In this document: positions 26,108-35,565 of the stretch, piece by piece
Layout of the letters: each line of letters opens with the position of its first letter
How positions within the stretch are numbered: position 1 is the first letter of the stretch
Assembly: GCF_047730175.1 (NCBI RefSeq)
Contig: NZ_CP159833.1
Location: 434,001-498,000 of the forward strand
DNA from: Marifrigoribacter sp047730175
GTDB lineage: Bacteria; Bacteroidota; Bacteroidia; Flavobacteriales; Flavobacteriaceae
DNA: 64,000 nt
Direction: 5' to 3'
Position numbers and translations under genes: made by a program
Notes under the pieces: model-generated
What the model saw: only the letters and a program-made list of their open reading frames with translations
Told to the model about the DNA's origin: nothing
Databases searched by the model: none

Positions 26108-28933
26108 CTATAATTCAAGTATGTACCCTGTAAGGCTAGTTTCGTGCTCTAAGTTCATTTTTTTTCGCAAGCGATATCGTTTCACTTCGACACTTCTAAC
26201 TGATATGTTCAGTAATGGCGCTATTTCCTTTGAAGATAAATTAAGCCTTAAATAAGCACAAAGTCTTAAGTCATTTGAGGTTAGTGATGTATGTTTTGAC
26301 TTAATCTTTTTAAGAAAATCTTTATCAGCATTATTAAATGCTTCTTCAAAAAGCTCCCAATCATTCGTATTATTTATATTTTTATCAATGATTTTAATAA
26401 CCGTATTTAAATCTTTATCCGAGTCAATTTTTTTAAGCTTTTCTTTAATATTACTTAAGAATTCATTCTTTTTGATTAGACTCATTGTAGAAATCGCTAA
26501 TTCTCTATTCTTATTTTCTATATCTAGAAGTAAGGTATCGTTTTTAAAATTGACATGCTGCTGTTCATTCTCAAGCTCCTTCAATTCTAAATCCCTTTGT
26601 GTTTGCCTTAGTAATTTTTTTCGTTGCTTCTTGTAATAACTTCTATACACTAAATGAATTATTATTATCATCAATAATCCGGCAACCACATATAATAAGA
26701 TAAAGATATTACTCAAATACCACGGTTTTTCAATCGTAAACGAATACTCAGCTGTATTGTTTGTTTCTGAATTACCTATTTGACCTCTTACTTTAAACGT
26801 ATAACTCCCTTGAGGTAAATTTTCAAAGAGATGTGAATGACCTGTAGACCAATCACTCCAATTAGTTTGATATCCTTCAAGCTGATATTGATATCTTTTT
26901 TCTGAATATTTAAAATACTCTGGAATGCTATATGATACATAAAAATTATTGGTTTTGTTATCAAAATTACCTTCTTCTCTTTTATTAACCCATTTAAGAT
27001 CTAAACCTAAATTTCCCGCCTTTATGGTATTAATTGAAATGAAATAATCTTTTGATTTAAATTGTGAAATATCAATTATGATATAGCCATTAGACGTTCC
27101 AATTAGGTACTCATCGTCAAACAAATGTGTTATATTCTCATAACCATTCATGCTATTAATTTGATTATCCGGCAAGGCAATTTTAATTAATTCTGGAGTA
27201 TCACTTAAAGAGCCTGAATCTAAATAGGATAAATTATTTTTAGTAAAACTCCACAGCTTATTCGATTGATCATATATTAATTTTCCTGACACATACTCTA
27301 TATTATCATATAGTTGTGATACTATGGAATCTTTAATGAAGGTGTTTTGTTGTGCCGTATATTTATAAACACCCGTATTATTTGCATAATAAATTTGCCC
27401 ATAATATTTCAACAAACTTGAATTAAGACCTTTTTCAAACTCAACTTGTTTATCAAGCTTTATCACTTTAGTGTAGGCATCATCAAATTGAATTTTAAAA
27501 ACACCTTTATATTCGTGACTAGCAAATATGGTTTTCTCATCAAAAAACTCAAAGTACCTAGATGAAATATCAAATCCAGCTATGCTGTTTCTTAGTACCC
27601 ATTGACTGTCTTTTTTTTCCAAAATATTAAGACCATCATAATTCCCTTGAAGAATCAAATTTGGTCTATTCGGAATTGATTTTACAATCCATGTACCTTG
27701 AACTTTCGCTATATGTATTGCTTCGTTATTTTTAATAATATAAGTTCCGTTATCATGACCACAAAATAGTTCACCATTAATTTCGGTTAAACTCCAGACT
27801 TGACCATTGGATCCGTTTATGAGTTTAAATTCGTCATTACTAATAACTGGCTTATAAAATAGCCCTTGATTTGTTCCTAAATAAATTTGATCATTATAAA
27901 TTGTAGATGCATATACCGTTCCTAATTTTCCTGAAGAATCGTAATAAATTTTGTAGGGTGAATAGCTATTAATAAAATCTATTCCATTATCTAATCCTAA
28001 CCATATGTTTTTATCTATGTCCTGAAAAACTGACAATACCGTATTGTTTTGTAATCCTTTTTGTTGATTAATATCATATATAAAATCTCCATTTGAATCT
28101 AACATAACGATGCCATTTGATATGGTTCCAATCAAAATATTTGAATCATTTAATTTTTTAGCACTATAAATGGTAGAGGCTGTTAACTCTTGATTAGCAT
28201 TAATATTCCATTGACTTAATTCATTATTGCTATACAAGAAAAAGCCTTTTTTAGCCGTTAATAGTAAAATACCAGATTCATGGTTAAACATATTAACGAT
28301 GCGAGCAGTATTTATTTGTGGGTCATTTATTACGTGTACAGCCAATCCATTTTCTATCTTGAATACGCCTCTGTCAAACTCTTGAAAATAGACGTCTTCA
28401 TCAATATTATACATTTTAGTAATTGATGTTTTTGATTGGATAATATTGAATGTCTCTGTTTTTGTATCATAAACATAAATTCTATCTAAAGACTGGAATA
28501 AAACCCATTGTTTAATATTTACAATTTTCCAAAAATGCTCATCTTCTTTTAAATTAGATACATCTTTTGAAAGCGAGTTATAAATAAGCTGACCAAAATC
28601 ATCTTTTACCCAATAACCAAACTCCATATAACAGCCTGTATAAATTCTATCACCAACAACATGAACCGATCGCATTATAGTTTGGTTGGGTGAATCATAC
28701 AACTGCCATTCAGCTCCATTATATTCTAAAAGGCCTTTACTATTGGCTACATATATAAACTTATCTAATGATTGTGATATTGCCCAATTTTGGTTATCAG
28801 CATCGTAAATTTCAGGCGTGAAATTTTCAATTGGAGGTAGTTCTTGAGCATAAATGTTACCAAACATTACAGCCATAATTAAAAACAATATTTGAAATAT
28901 GTTTTTTATATAAATTGAAAATTCTTTAATCAT
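26108..28933 (-). CDS. Membrane one-component regulator: sensor propellers, Y_Y_Y domain and LuxR-type HTH (SusR-like)
   Basis: About 941 residues from the ATG at 28933, chosen because it puts a good signal sequence (IFQILFLIMAVMFGNIYAQ) at the N-terminus; an ATG at 28990 would add 19 residues. The periplasmic half holds repeated beta-propeller blades (e.g. NIWLGLDNGIDFI), then a Y_Y_Y domain (YQYQLEGYQTNWSDWS...GSYTFKVRG). One membrane helix lies at ~741-761, followed by a coiled coil (~765-840) and a C-terminal LuxR/NarL-type HTH (~880-936, LNLSSKEIAPLLNISVRSVEVKRYRLRKKM). There is no histidine kinase or receiver domain. Located directly upstream of the glucan operon on the same strand, it is the obvious candidate activator of the shared 20-bp element. 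Confidence 0.9.
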   Translation of the reverse strand: MIKEFSIYIKNIFQILFLIMAVMFGNIYAQELPPIENFTPEIYDADNQNWAISQSLDKFIYVANSKGLLEYNGAEWQLYDSPNQTIMRSVHVVGDRIYTGCYMEFGYWVKDDFGQLIYNSLSKDVSNLKEDEHFWKIVNIKQWVLFQSLDRIYVYDTKTETFNIIQSKTSITKMYNIDEDVYFQEFDRGVFKIENGLAVHVINDPQINTARIVNMFNHESGILLLTAKKGFFLYSNNELSQWNINANQELTASTIYSAKKLNDSNILIGTISNGIVMLDSNGDFIYDINQQKGLQNNTVLSVFQDIDKNIWLGLDNGIDFINSYSPYKIYYDSSGKLGTVYASTIYNDQIYLGTNQGLFYKPVISNDEFKLINGSNGQVWSLTEINGELFCGHDNGTYIIKNNEAIHIAKVQGTWIVKSIPNRPNLILQGNYDGLNILEKKDSQWVLRNSIAGFDISSRYFEFFDEKTIFASHEYKGVFKIQFDDAYTKVIKLDKQVEFEKGLNSSLLKYYGQIYYANNTGVYKYTAQQNTFIKDSIVSQLYDNIEYVSGKLIYDQSNKLWSFTKNNLSYLDSGSLSDTPELIKIALPDNQINSMNGYENITHLFDDEYLIGTSNGYIIIDISQFKSKDYFISINTIKAGNLGLDLKWVNKREEGNFDNKTNNFYVSYSIPEYFKYSEKRYQYQLEGYQTNWSDWSTGHSHLFENLPQGSYTFKVRGQIGNSETNNTAEYSFTIEKPWYLSNIFILLYVVAGLLMIIIIHLVYRSYYKKQRKKLLRQTQRDLELKELENEQQHVNFKNDTLLLDIENKNRELAISTMSLIKKNEFLSNIKEKLKKIDSDKDLNTVIKIIDKNINNTNDWELFEEAFNNADKDFLKKIKSKHTSLTSNDLRLCAYLRLNLSSKEIAPLLNISVRSVEVKRYRLRKKMNLEHETSLTGYILEL

Positions 28934-29212
28934 ACATGCAATATACAAAGATTGTATGGTTAAAAATAATAGAGCAAAAAGCCTATACAATATTAAATTT
29001 CATGATAAATCATATCTTTCTTTTAGAATAAAAAGCAATCAGTTGTTTATCAATATGTTTTCAGCATATATAAACGAAGATATTGTTTCGCAATCCATCT
29101 ACATGAGTCTGGTATAGATTTAAGACACCTTTAATTAATTTAAGAACAGTGTTAAGAAAACACGAGAAGTTTACACACATACTGTAAAAGAAGTTTTATA
29201 TCTATTAATAAT

Positions 29213-29250
29213 TACGTATAAACACTTAATTATACGTATTTATACGTATA
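29213..29250 (-). promoter_or_regulatory. Three phased TACGTAT sites upstream of the regulator gene
   Basis: The palindromic core TACGTA occurs three times, with TACGTAT starting at 29213, 29233 and 29243, i.e. 20 and 10 bp apart, so on the same face of the helix. The sites lie about 280 bp upstream of the regulator start in the 450-bp region 28934-29386, in which no gene or RNA was otherwise found. A binding site for a dimeric regulator is an inference. Confidence 0.4.
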
Positions 29251-29386
29251 GCTTACTGTTATTTTCAAATGTATATTTGTTGTTGTTAATTTATTTGAAA
29301 TAGTTTTTTTTGTGGGGATAAAAAGTTCTATTTCAATTTAAGTTTTTTTATTATAGTTTTAGATAAATTAACTTAAGATTTGAATA

Positions 29387-29418
29387 AAATGTCCTACTCT
29401 TCTTTAGTAGGACATTTT
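29387..29418. terminator. Bidirectional-type hairpin terminator after dsbD
   Basis: AAAATGTCCTACT (29387-29399) and AGTAGGACATTTT (29406-29418) form a perfect 13-bp stem with a 6-nt loop, adjacent to the dsbD stop codon. On the minus strand it ends in a U-run. Confidence 0.93.
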
Positions 29419-29419
29419 T

Positions 29420-31456
29420 TTATTTATAACTTTCTATACCTGATTTCAACCATTTAGTATACTCTTCTACATTTGGAGTATACCCAACTGGATCTATAAG
29501 GTTATTTTCATCTAAATCTATTAGTACATAGTAAGGTTGTGCATTGGCTTTATAACGAGAAATTTGAAAGTCACTCCATTTGTTTCCTATACTTCTAATT
29601 CTTTTCCCTGTAGTTTCACTTGTGTATTGTTCCTCTTCAGGTAATTTTCTTTTGTCATCAACATATAGGGAAATTAAAACAACGTCTTTTTGCAGCATTT
29701 TTAAAACCTTTGGATTTACCCAAACATTGTCTTCCATTTTTCTACAATTAACACAAGCGTGTCCAGTAAAGTCAATCAATACTGGTTTTTTCACATTCTT
29801 TGCATATTCTATGCCTGTAAAATAATTATCAAAGGCAACAATACCATTTGGCAATAATTTTGCTCCATCTGGAATTTCAAAATCTACACTACTTGACCCT
29901 CCTGTTTTTGTGAAACCAACTCCATAGGGTGATTCGCTATAATGCATTGGTGGCGGAAAACCGCTAATTAATTTTAATGGTGCTCCCCATAAGCCAGGAA
30001 TTAAATACACTGTAAATGTCAATACAACAAGCCCCATACATAACCTACCTACAGAGATTCTATTGTCATCACTATCATGTGGTAATTTTATTTTTCCGAA
30101 GAGATACAATGCTAAAACTCCAAATACAGCAATCCATATTGCTAAAAACACTTCTCTTTCAAACCAATGTAATTGTAATACAAGATCTGCGTTCGATAAA
30201 AATTTGAAAGCTAATGCTAATTCTAAAAACCCTAGAAATACTTTTACAGTATTTAGCCATCCACCACTTTTAGGTAAAGAATTCATCCAACCAGGGAACA
30301 TTGCAAATAATGCAAATGGAAGTGCTATTGCTAATGAAAACCCAAACATCCCTATTATAGGAGCAATTCCACCTTTTGAAGCAGATTCAACTAATAAGGT
30401 ACCTACAATAGGACCTGTGCAAGAAAATGATACAATTGCTAATGCTAATGCCATAAAAAAGATCCCTATAAGTCCTCCTCTATTTGCTTGACTATCTACT
30501 TTATTTGCCCAAGATTGCGGCAACGTAATTTCAAAAGCCCCCATAAAGGATACTGCAAAAACAACAAGTAGTATGAAAAATATAATATTAAACCAGACAT
30601 TAGTTGACAAGGCATTTAGTGAATCTGCTCCAAAAACACCCGTTATAACAGATCCTAATAATACATATATTACAATGATAAAGATTCCATAAAAAATAGC
30701 ATTTCTAATCCCTTGAGATTTGCTTTTACTTTGTTTGGTAAAAAAGCTAACAGTAAGTGGAATCATTGGAAACACACAAGGTGTCAACAATGCTGCAAAT
30801 CCAGAGAGAAAAGCAATAAAGAAAATAGTCCAAAGCCCTTTTGATTTGGTTTCTTTTTCGGATTCCTCAACTTCACTATTATCTACTTTACCCGAATTTG
30901 CTGGATCTACAACTCCTGTATAGGCATCAAAATCATCGTAGTTGTCTATAAATTTTACTCTATTATTTGCTATATCAAAAACCACATAGTATTCTTCATT
31001 TAAACAGACCTCTTTACAAACCTGATAATAAAGTATGGCTTTAATTACTTTAGGAGCTGGATTATTTAACTTAACAACTTGCCAAACTTTTCCTTCATCC
31101 TTAAAGAATATTTCATCAAAACCCCAAGTTTTACTGTACTTACGATGAGTTTCACTTTCTTCTAAAACCCCATCTAATATAAATTCTTCATCTGCTTTTT
31201 TAAACTCTATATAAAAAGGGATTGGGCCCATTCCACCTTCATTTGGGGTGTGTTGAGAATATATGTGCCAATCTTTTTCGATTTCTGCTGAAAGTGATAA
31301 TTCATAGGAATTTCCTTCAATATTATTAATTGCACCTTCCCAAGAAACTGGGTTTTTAAGTTGAGATTTTTCTTCTAGACTTAATGTGGTCAAACCCTGT
31401 GCTGAGGATAAAAACACATTTCCCAATAAACAAATTAGTAGAAATATTTTTTTCAT
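29420..31456 (-). CDS. dsbD: Thiol:disulfide interchange protein DsbD (cytochrome c biogenesis type)
   Basis: A 678-residue protein with a signal peptide (LLICLLGNVFLSSAQ), an N-terminal periplasmic DsbD domain (~25-180), eight or so membrane helices (~205-490) including the conserved LTPCVFPMIPLTVSFF and SFSCTGPIVGTLLV cysteines, and a C-terminal thioredoxin-like domain with CxxC in FTGHACVNCRKMED. It passes reducing equivalents from cytoplasmic thioredoxin to periplasmic proteins. Starts one base after the tilS stop, so it is the distal gene of a tilS-dsbD operon. Confidence 0.93.
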   Translation of the reverse strand: MKKIFLLICLLGNVFLSSAQGLTTLSLEEKSQLKNPVSWEGAINNIEGNSYELSLSAEIEKDWHIYSQHTPNEGGMGPIPFYIEFKKADEEFILDGVLEESETHRKYSKTWGFDEIFFKDEGKVWQVVKLNNPAPKVIKAILYYQVCKEVCLNEEYYVVFDIANNRVKFIDNYDDFDAYTGVVDPANSGKVDNSEVEESEKETKSKGLWTIFFIAFLSGFAALLTPCVFPMIPLTVSFFTKQSKSKSQGIRNAIFYGIFIIVIYVLLGSVITGVFGADSLNALSTNVWFNIIFFILLVVFAVSFMGAFEITLPQSWANKVDSQANRGGLIGIFFMALALAIVSFSCTGPIVGTLLVESASKGGIAPIIGMFGFSLAIALPFALFAMFPGWMNSLPKSGGWLNTVKVFLGFLELALAFKFLSNADLVLQLHWFEREVFLAIWIAVFGVLALYLFGKIKLPHDSDDNRISVGRLCMGLVVLTFTVYLIPGLWGAPLKLISGFPPPMHYSESPYGVGFTKTGGSSSVDFEIPDGAKLLPNGIVAFDNYFTGIEYAKNVKKPVLIDFTGHACVNCRKMEDNVWVNPKVLKMLQKDVVLISLYVDDKRKLPEEEQYTSETTGKRIRSIGNKWSDFQISRYKANAQPYYVLIDLDENNLIDPVGYTPNVEEYTKWLKSGIESYK

Positions 31457-31457
31457 G

Positions 31458-32768
31458 TTAATTTTCTAATAAAGCAATTTTTAATATTTCATTGGTATTA
31501 TCGTCTGTTTTAAATCGATCATCTAAGCGCATTCCAACCACCCAAACGATTTCATTTTCACTACATAACAACCAAATTTTTTCTTTAGCGACCAAAGATA
31601 ACTTTTCATCTTTAAAAAGCTTACTCAATTTCTTTTTTCCTTTCATTCCGAAGGGGTAAAAAGCATCACCTTCTTTCCAATGTCTTAATTCTAAAGGAAA
31701 ACTAATCTTATCTCTATCTAAATAAACGGTGTTTTCATGAGTCTCTATTATCTTATTTACCTTACTAAAAACAAGATGAAATGGAAAATAAATCTCTTCT
31801 GTTCCTTCCTTCACAACAACTTCACTAATTTCCTCTAAATTAATTTCAGCAAGAATTAATACTTCCCGATTTTTTATTAAACGATGTGTTTTTGAAAAAA
31901 TTTGCTTTCCTGTTTGAGCAGATAATAATTCTGAAATATCATTCCAAGCATTAAAACCAAATGGGAATAATAATTCATACAACAAACCATCAGTATTTGG
32001 CAGGCTTTTAAGTTGATTCACATTAAAATGATATTCATTATTTACTTGAGTAATCACTAAATTTTTGATTAGAGTCATATAATCATCTATCAGATTTTGA
32101 CTCATTCTTAAATTTTTCTGTGTTGTTTTAAAATTATTTAAAACCCTACTGTCGATTTCTTTATAGTTTGGTATAACATCTAATCGTAATTTATTTCTTA
32201 AATAATCTCTACTTGCATTACTACTATCTTCTCTCCAATTTAAATTTTTACGCTCTGCAAATTGAAGGATTTCTTCTCTAGAAAAATTTAATAGCGGCCT
32301 TACAATTGAATTAATGATAGACGGAATACCATCTAAACCTCTGATTCCTGTCCCTCTAGATAAATTAATGAAAAATGTTTCTAAATCGTCATCAAGGTGA
32401 TGACCCGTTAAAATATAATCATATAAATTTTCATCTTTTAACTCATTAAACCAGTGATATCGTAAATTTCTAGCTGCTACTTGGGTTGAAACTTTATGTT
32501 CAGCAGCATATTTTTTTGTTTCAAACGTTTTAATGAAAATTGGAATTGATAATTTATCTGCCAATTGATTCACAAAAGTTTCGTCTTCATCGCTTTCTAA
32601 ACCTCGAAGTGAGAAATTACAATGTGCTAATGATATATTATAATTTAGCTCTTTCATGAGTCGAGACAGCACCACACTATCTAAGCCCCCACTGCATGCA
32701 ATGAGTAATTTTTTTCCTTCTAAAAAAGGGAAATCTTTAATGATATGTTTATTGAATTCGTGAAGCAT
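31458..32768 (-). CDS. tilS: tRNA(Ile)-lysidine synthase
   Basis: About 436 residues. The PP-loop motif LLIACSGGLDSVVLSRL is at the N-terminus, followed by SLAHCNFSLRG, GHHLDDDLETFF and RGTGIRGLDGI, all characteristic of TilS, which converts the wobble C of the AUA-reading tRNA(Ile) to lysidine. I use the ATG at 32768 (MLHEFNKHIIKDF); a TTG two codons upstream is also possible. A -7 box TATATTTG lies on the minus strand at 32779-32772, only 3 nt before this ATG, which would imply a leaderless or nearly leaderless mRNA. Followed by dsbD at 1 bp. Confidence 0.94.
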   Translation of the reverse strand: MLHEFNKHIIKDFPFLEGKKLLIACSGGLDSVVLSRLMKELNYNISLAHCNFSLRGLESDEDETFVNQLADKLSIPIFIKTFETKKYAAEHKVSTQVAARNLRYHWFNELKDENLYDYILTGHHLDDDLETFFINLSRGTGIRGLDGIPSIINSIVRPLLNFSREEILQFAERKNLNWREDSSNASRDYLRNKLRLDVIPNYKEIDSRVLNNFKTTQKNLRMSQNLIDDYMTLIKNLVITQVNNEYHFNVNQLKSLPNTDGLLYELLFPFGFNAWNDISELLSAQTGKQIFSKTHRLIKNREVLILAEINLEEISEVVVKEGTEEIYFPFHLVFSKVNKIIETHENTVYLDRDKISFPLELRHWKEGDAFYPFGMKGKKKLSKLFKDEKLSLVAKEKIWLLCSENEIVWVVGMRLDDRFKTDDNTNEILKIALLEN

Positions 32769-32840
32769 AGTCAAATATACATTAAGCGGATATAAAATTA
32801 TAATATCTTATGTTCATATTTATTGATTTCATAATTCATA

Positions 32841-32873
32841 CTTCGTCAAGCTCAGCACAGGCATGTTGTTCTC
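32841..32873. repeat. REP-like dispersed-repeat fragment
   Basis: The 150-bp gap between tilS and pabB contains CTTCGTCAAGCTCAGCACAG, close to the CTTCGACAAGCTCAG-type motifs that recur in intergenic regions of many bacterial genomes. Only one copy is visible in this window, so its repeat nature is inferred. Confidence 0.35.
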
Positions 32874-32917
32874 TATTCACCTATTTCATTTGGCAATAAA
32901 TAGTTAGCATGCTCATT

Positions 32918-34225
32918 TCAACGTTCTAAAACTTCTCGCATTGCTTTAGCTTTTAGCAAACATTCTTCATATTCGTTTTCAGGAATAGATTTCGCAGTAA
33001 TTGCGCCTCCTACTGAATAACTTACATATTTATGCGCTGCATTATATAGAATAGACCTAATAATAACATTAAAATCGAAATTGCCTTCTGGAGTAAAATA
33101 ACCAATAGCTCCACTATAGAGGCCTCGTTTAGCATCTTCTTGTTCTTCCATAATTTTCATTGCAGAAATCTTTGGAGCCCCAGTCATACTCCCCATTGGA
33201 AAAGTTTCCTTAATTATTTTTACTGGTGATAATTCAGAAGAAACCTCACAGCTTATCGTAGAAATCATTTGATGAACTTGTTCAAAGGTGTATACTTTAC
33301 ATAATTCTTCAACCTGTACACTTCCTTTGTTCGCAAAACGCGACAAATCATTTCTGACCAAATCTGTAATCATAATATTTTCACTCCGCTCTTTTGGATC
33401 TTTACTTAATCTATCTTTTAACAATTCATCTTCTACTAAATCTGCATCTCTTTTTGCGGTTCCTTTTATGGGTTGAGAAATCACTTTAGAGCCCCATTTA
33501 CTGATATAGCGCTCAGGTGAAGCTGACATTGCGAAATGATCATCAAATTTTAAATAGGTTGCAAATGGCGGTTTCGATAATTCATTTAAATGTACATATG
33601 TTTTTAAAGGATCTAAGCTTACATTTTCTGAATAAAACTCTTGACAAAAATTAGCTTCATAAATATCGCCTCTTTGAATATGATTCATTATCTGATCTAA
33701 TTTCTCGAAATATGAATCTTTTGAGGTGCGTAACTGTATTTTTATTGATGAATTTTCTTCTGAATAATTTTGATTTGAATTAGTGTTTAAAATATCCTTC
33801 CAATCTTCTTCAATCTCATCTGCAACAAAGTTTAAATACAAAATCTCTACTTCCTCTTCCGTAAATAAAAACAGTTTCTTTGGTTGAAAAAAGAGCAAAT
33901 CTGGAAAATGCAAGCCATCAAAATTTGTTGATCTTAAATTTTCAATATCATTTTTAAGATCGTAGGTTAAATATCCAAACAACCAATCTTTTGTTGTTTG
34001 TTGGTATTCTTCAAGCTTTTCAAAGGCATTAAATACATCTGTTTTTATTGAAGTTATAGCATCAACTGCAAGTATGGCTTTATACTTAGAATACTTGTTA
34101 TTCAAGATAACATTATCATGATTTGAGTCCAACCAAATCACCTCATTAAATTGTTGTGCCCAGCTTAATAGTTGTTGCTTAAAACTATCGGTTAAGGAAA
34201 TCTTATATTTATTTTTAACCCTCAT
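32918..34225 (-). CDS. pabB: Aminodeoxychorismate synthase component I
   Basis: A 435-residue chorismate-binding enzyme of the anthranilate synthase I/PabB family. Core motifs: RGDIYEANFCQEFYS, ISQPIKGTAKRD, ITDLVRNDLSRFA, GSMTGAPKISAMKI and YSVGGAITAKSIPENEYEE. The PIKGTAKR form (Lys before Gly) is typical of PabB rather than TrpE. It makes 4-amino-4-deoxychorismate for folate synthesis. The N-terminal ~150 residues are poorly conserved, as usual. It lies upstream of tilS-dsbD on the same strand with a 149-bp gap; a link in function is not apparent. Confidence 0.88.
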   Translation of the reverse strand: MRVKNKYKISLTDSFKQQLLSWAQQFNEVIWLDSNHDNVILNNKYSKYKAILAVDAITSIKTDVFNAFEKLEEYQQTTKDWLFGYLTYDLKNDIENLRSTNFDGLHFPDLLFFQPKKLFLFTEEEVEILYLNFVADEIEEDWKDILNTNSNQNYSEENSSIKIQLRTSKDSYFEKLDQIMNHIQRGDIYEANFCQEFYSENVSLDPLKTYVHLNELSKPPFATYLKFDDHFAMSASPERYISKWGSKVISQPIKGTAKRDADLVEDELLKDRLSKDPKERSENIMITDLVRNDLSRFANKGSVQVEELCKVYTFEQVHQMISTISCEVSSELSPVKIIKETFPMGSMTGAPKISAMKIMEEQEDAKRGLYSGAIGYFTPEGNFDFNVIIRSILYNAAHKYVSYSVGGAITAKSIPENEYEECLLKAKAMREVLER

Positions 34226-34301
34226 TAATTAATAGAAAATAATAATTTTTGAGTAAATATATTGTAATCTGAAAAGCCCTCCTAAATATTAGGATATAAT
34301 T

Positions 34302-34334
34302 AAAAAAAGTGCCCCAAACTAATGAAGCACTTTT
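34302..34334 (-). terminator. Hairpin terminator of the 306-residue T9SS gene
   Basis: AAAAGTGC (34305-34312) pairs with GCACTTTT (34327-34334), with an A-run on the plus strand that is a U-run in the minus-strand transcript; 23 bp past the stop codon. Confidence 0.75.
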
Positions 34335-34356
34335 CCCCTATTATATTAGAAAATAA

Positions 34357-35277
34357 TTATTTCCTAATAAATTTTTGCACACTTTTTTCTTTTTCATAAA
34401 GTACTTCTATAAAATAGAGCCCACTTGATAAATGTGATACATCAATTTCGCTTAATTCTGAAACATTTTTAATAAGAATTCCTTGTAATGAATATATATT
34501 AACTTCATCTATGTTACTTTCTGAAACAATTGTAATAACATTATCTGAAGGATTTGGATATACTGAAAATTCAAAAGCAGCATTATCATTGACTCCTGCA
34601 ATAGGTTCTAATACAAAGAAATCATTTATATAGTTAAAAGTATCTATATAATATTCATTGTAAGGTGTAATTGAGAAATAATCAACTCCTCCAAGGCTTG
34701 TAGGAGTTTCTCCAGCTTCATTTCTGAAATATGTGCCTTCAGGAATCACAATTACATTATCAACAGACATTCCCCAAGTAGCAAACCCTACTCCTTTCAA
34801 TAAATCAAAATTCATTGCAACACGAAACCATTCATCGTGTGGAAAATTGAAATTAACATCGCCTAAAATAGTATCATCTATTAATCCAACTCCAGGACTA
34901 GCAAGATCTTGGTTAAAAAAGAAGTTACCGACAATCCATTCACCAGCATTTACAGGAACTTCCCCTTGTAAATTCCAATAGGCTTCAGCTCCAGAAGGGA
35001 CATACATATAAAATTCAAGCCCCCAAGTATCAAAAATTTTATTTCCAAGATCTAATATAACATCTGTGGTACCATCGTTAGGGATATATCCAGAATATTC
35101 TCCCTCATGCCCAGCTCCTGGCCCAACAATAAAAGGGCAATCTGAACCTCTGTCCCAACATCCCCACCAAGGACCATATGGAGGACCGTCAGGATATTCC
35201 ATATCGTCAACAAACTGTGCATTTACATTTACGCTACTTAAAAGTAACATCGCCATTAAAAAGTAAATAGTTTTCAT
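34357..35277 (-). CDS. T9SS-exported secreted protein, function unknown
   Basis: A 306-residue protein with a signal peptide (MKTIYFLMAMLLLSSVNVNAQ) and a C-terminal type A T9SS sorting domain (FEFSVYPNPSDNVITIVSE...SSGLYFIEVLYEKEKSVQKFIRK). The middle (~22-225) starts FVDDMEYPDGPPYGPWWG and looks like a concanavalin-like beta-sandwich (aromatic-rich strands such as TWGLEFYMYVPSG, WFRVAMNFDLLKGVGFATW), but I do not recognise a named family. Single-gene unit with its own terminator. Not obviously linked to the glucan locus: the 20-bp operator is absent upstream. The 288-bp region 35278-35565 before it contains two TAAACGTA-like words 21 bp apart (near 35470 and 35491) and no gene. Confidence 0.75.
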   Translation of the reverse strand: MKTIYFLMAMLLLSSVNVNAQFVDDMEYPDGPPYGPWWGCWDRGSDCPFIVGPGAGHEGEYSGYIPNDGTTDVILDLGNKIFDTWGLEFYMYVPSGAEAYWNLQGEVPVNAGEWIVGNFFFNQDLASPGVGLIDDTILGDVNFNFPHDEWFRVAMNFDLLKGVGFATWGMSVDNVIVIPEGTYFRNEAGETPTSLGGVDYFSITPYNEYYIDTFNYINDFFVLEPIAGVNDNAAFEFSVYPNPSDNVITIVSESNIDEVNIYSLQGILIKNVSELSEIDVSHLSSGLYFIEVLYEKEKSVQKFIRK

Positions 35278-35510
35278 AACCTAAAAGTTAAGTTGATAAA
35301 AGAATCACTAAAAATGAACGACTTCCTCAACTTTAACCTCTATAAAGTTTTTGCAAAAACAACTACATTTAAAACAAAAAGCCTTTCATTTAAAGTGATT
35401 TCACATGTAAGATAAGAATACATATTCATAAAAAAGCTATGATTAAATGAACGCTATTGTATTTTGTATAAACGTAGTAGTATTTTATTTAAACGTAAAA
35501 TAAAGGTATT

Positions 35511-35542
35511 AAAAAAGCCACCTGAATCTATCAGATGGCTTT
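35511..35542 (-). terminator. Hairpin terminator of lpd
   Basis: AAAGCCACCTGA (35514-35525) and TCAGATGGCTTT (35531-35542) form a 12-bp stem with one mismatch, with an A-run at 35509-35516; 24 bp past the lpd stop. Confidence 0.85.
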
Positions 35543-35565
35543 ATAAATAACAATATTATAGGTTA

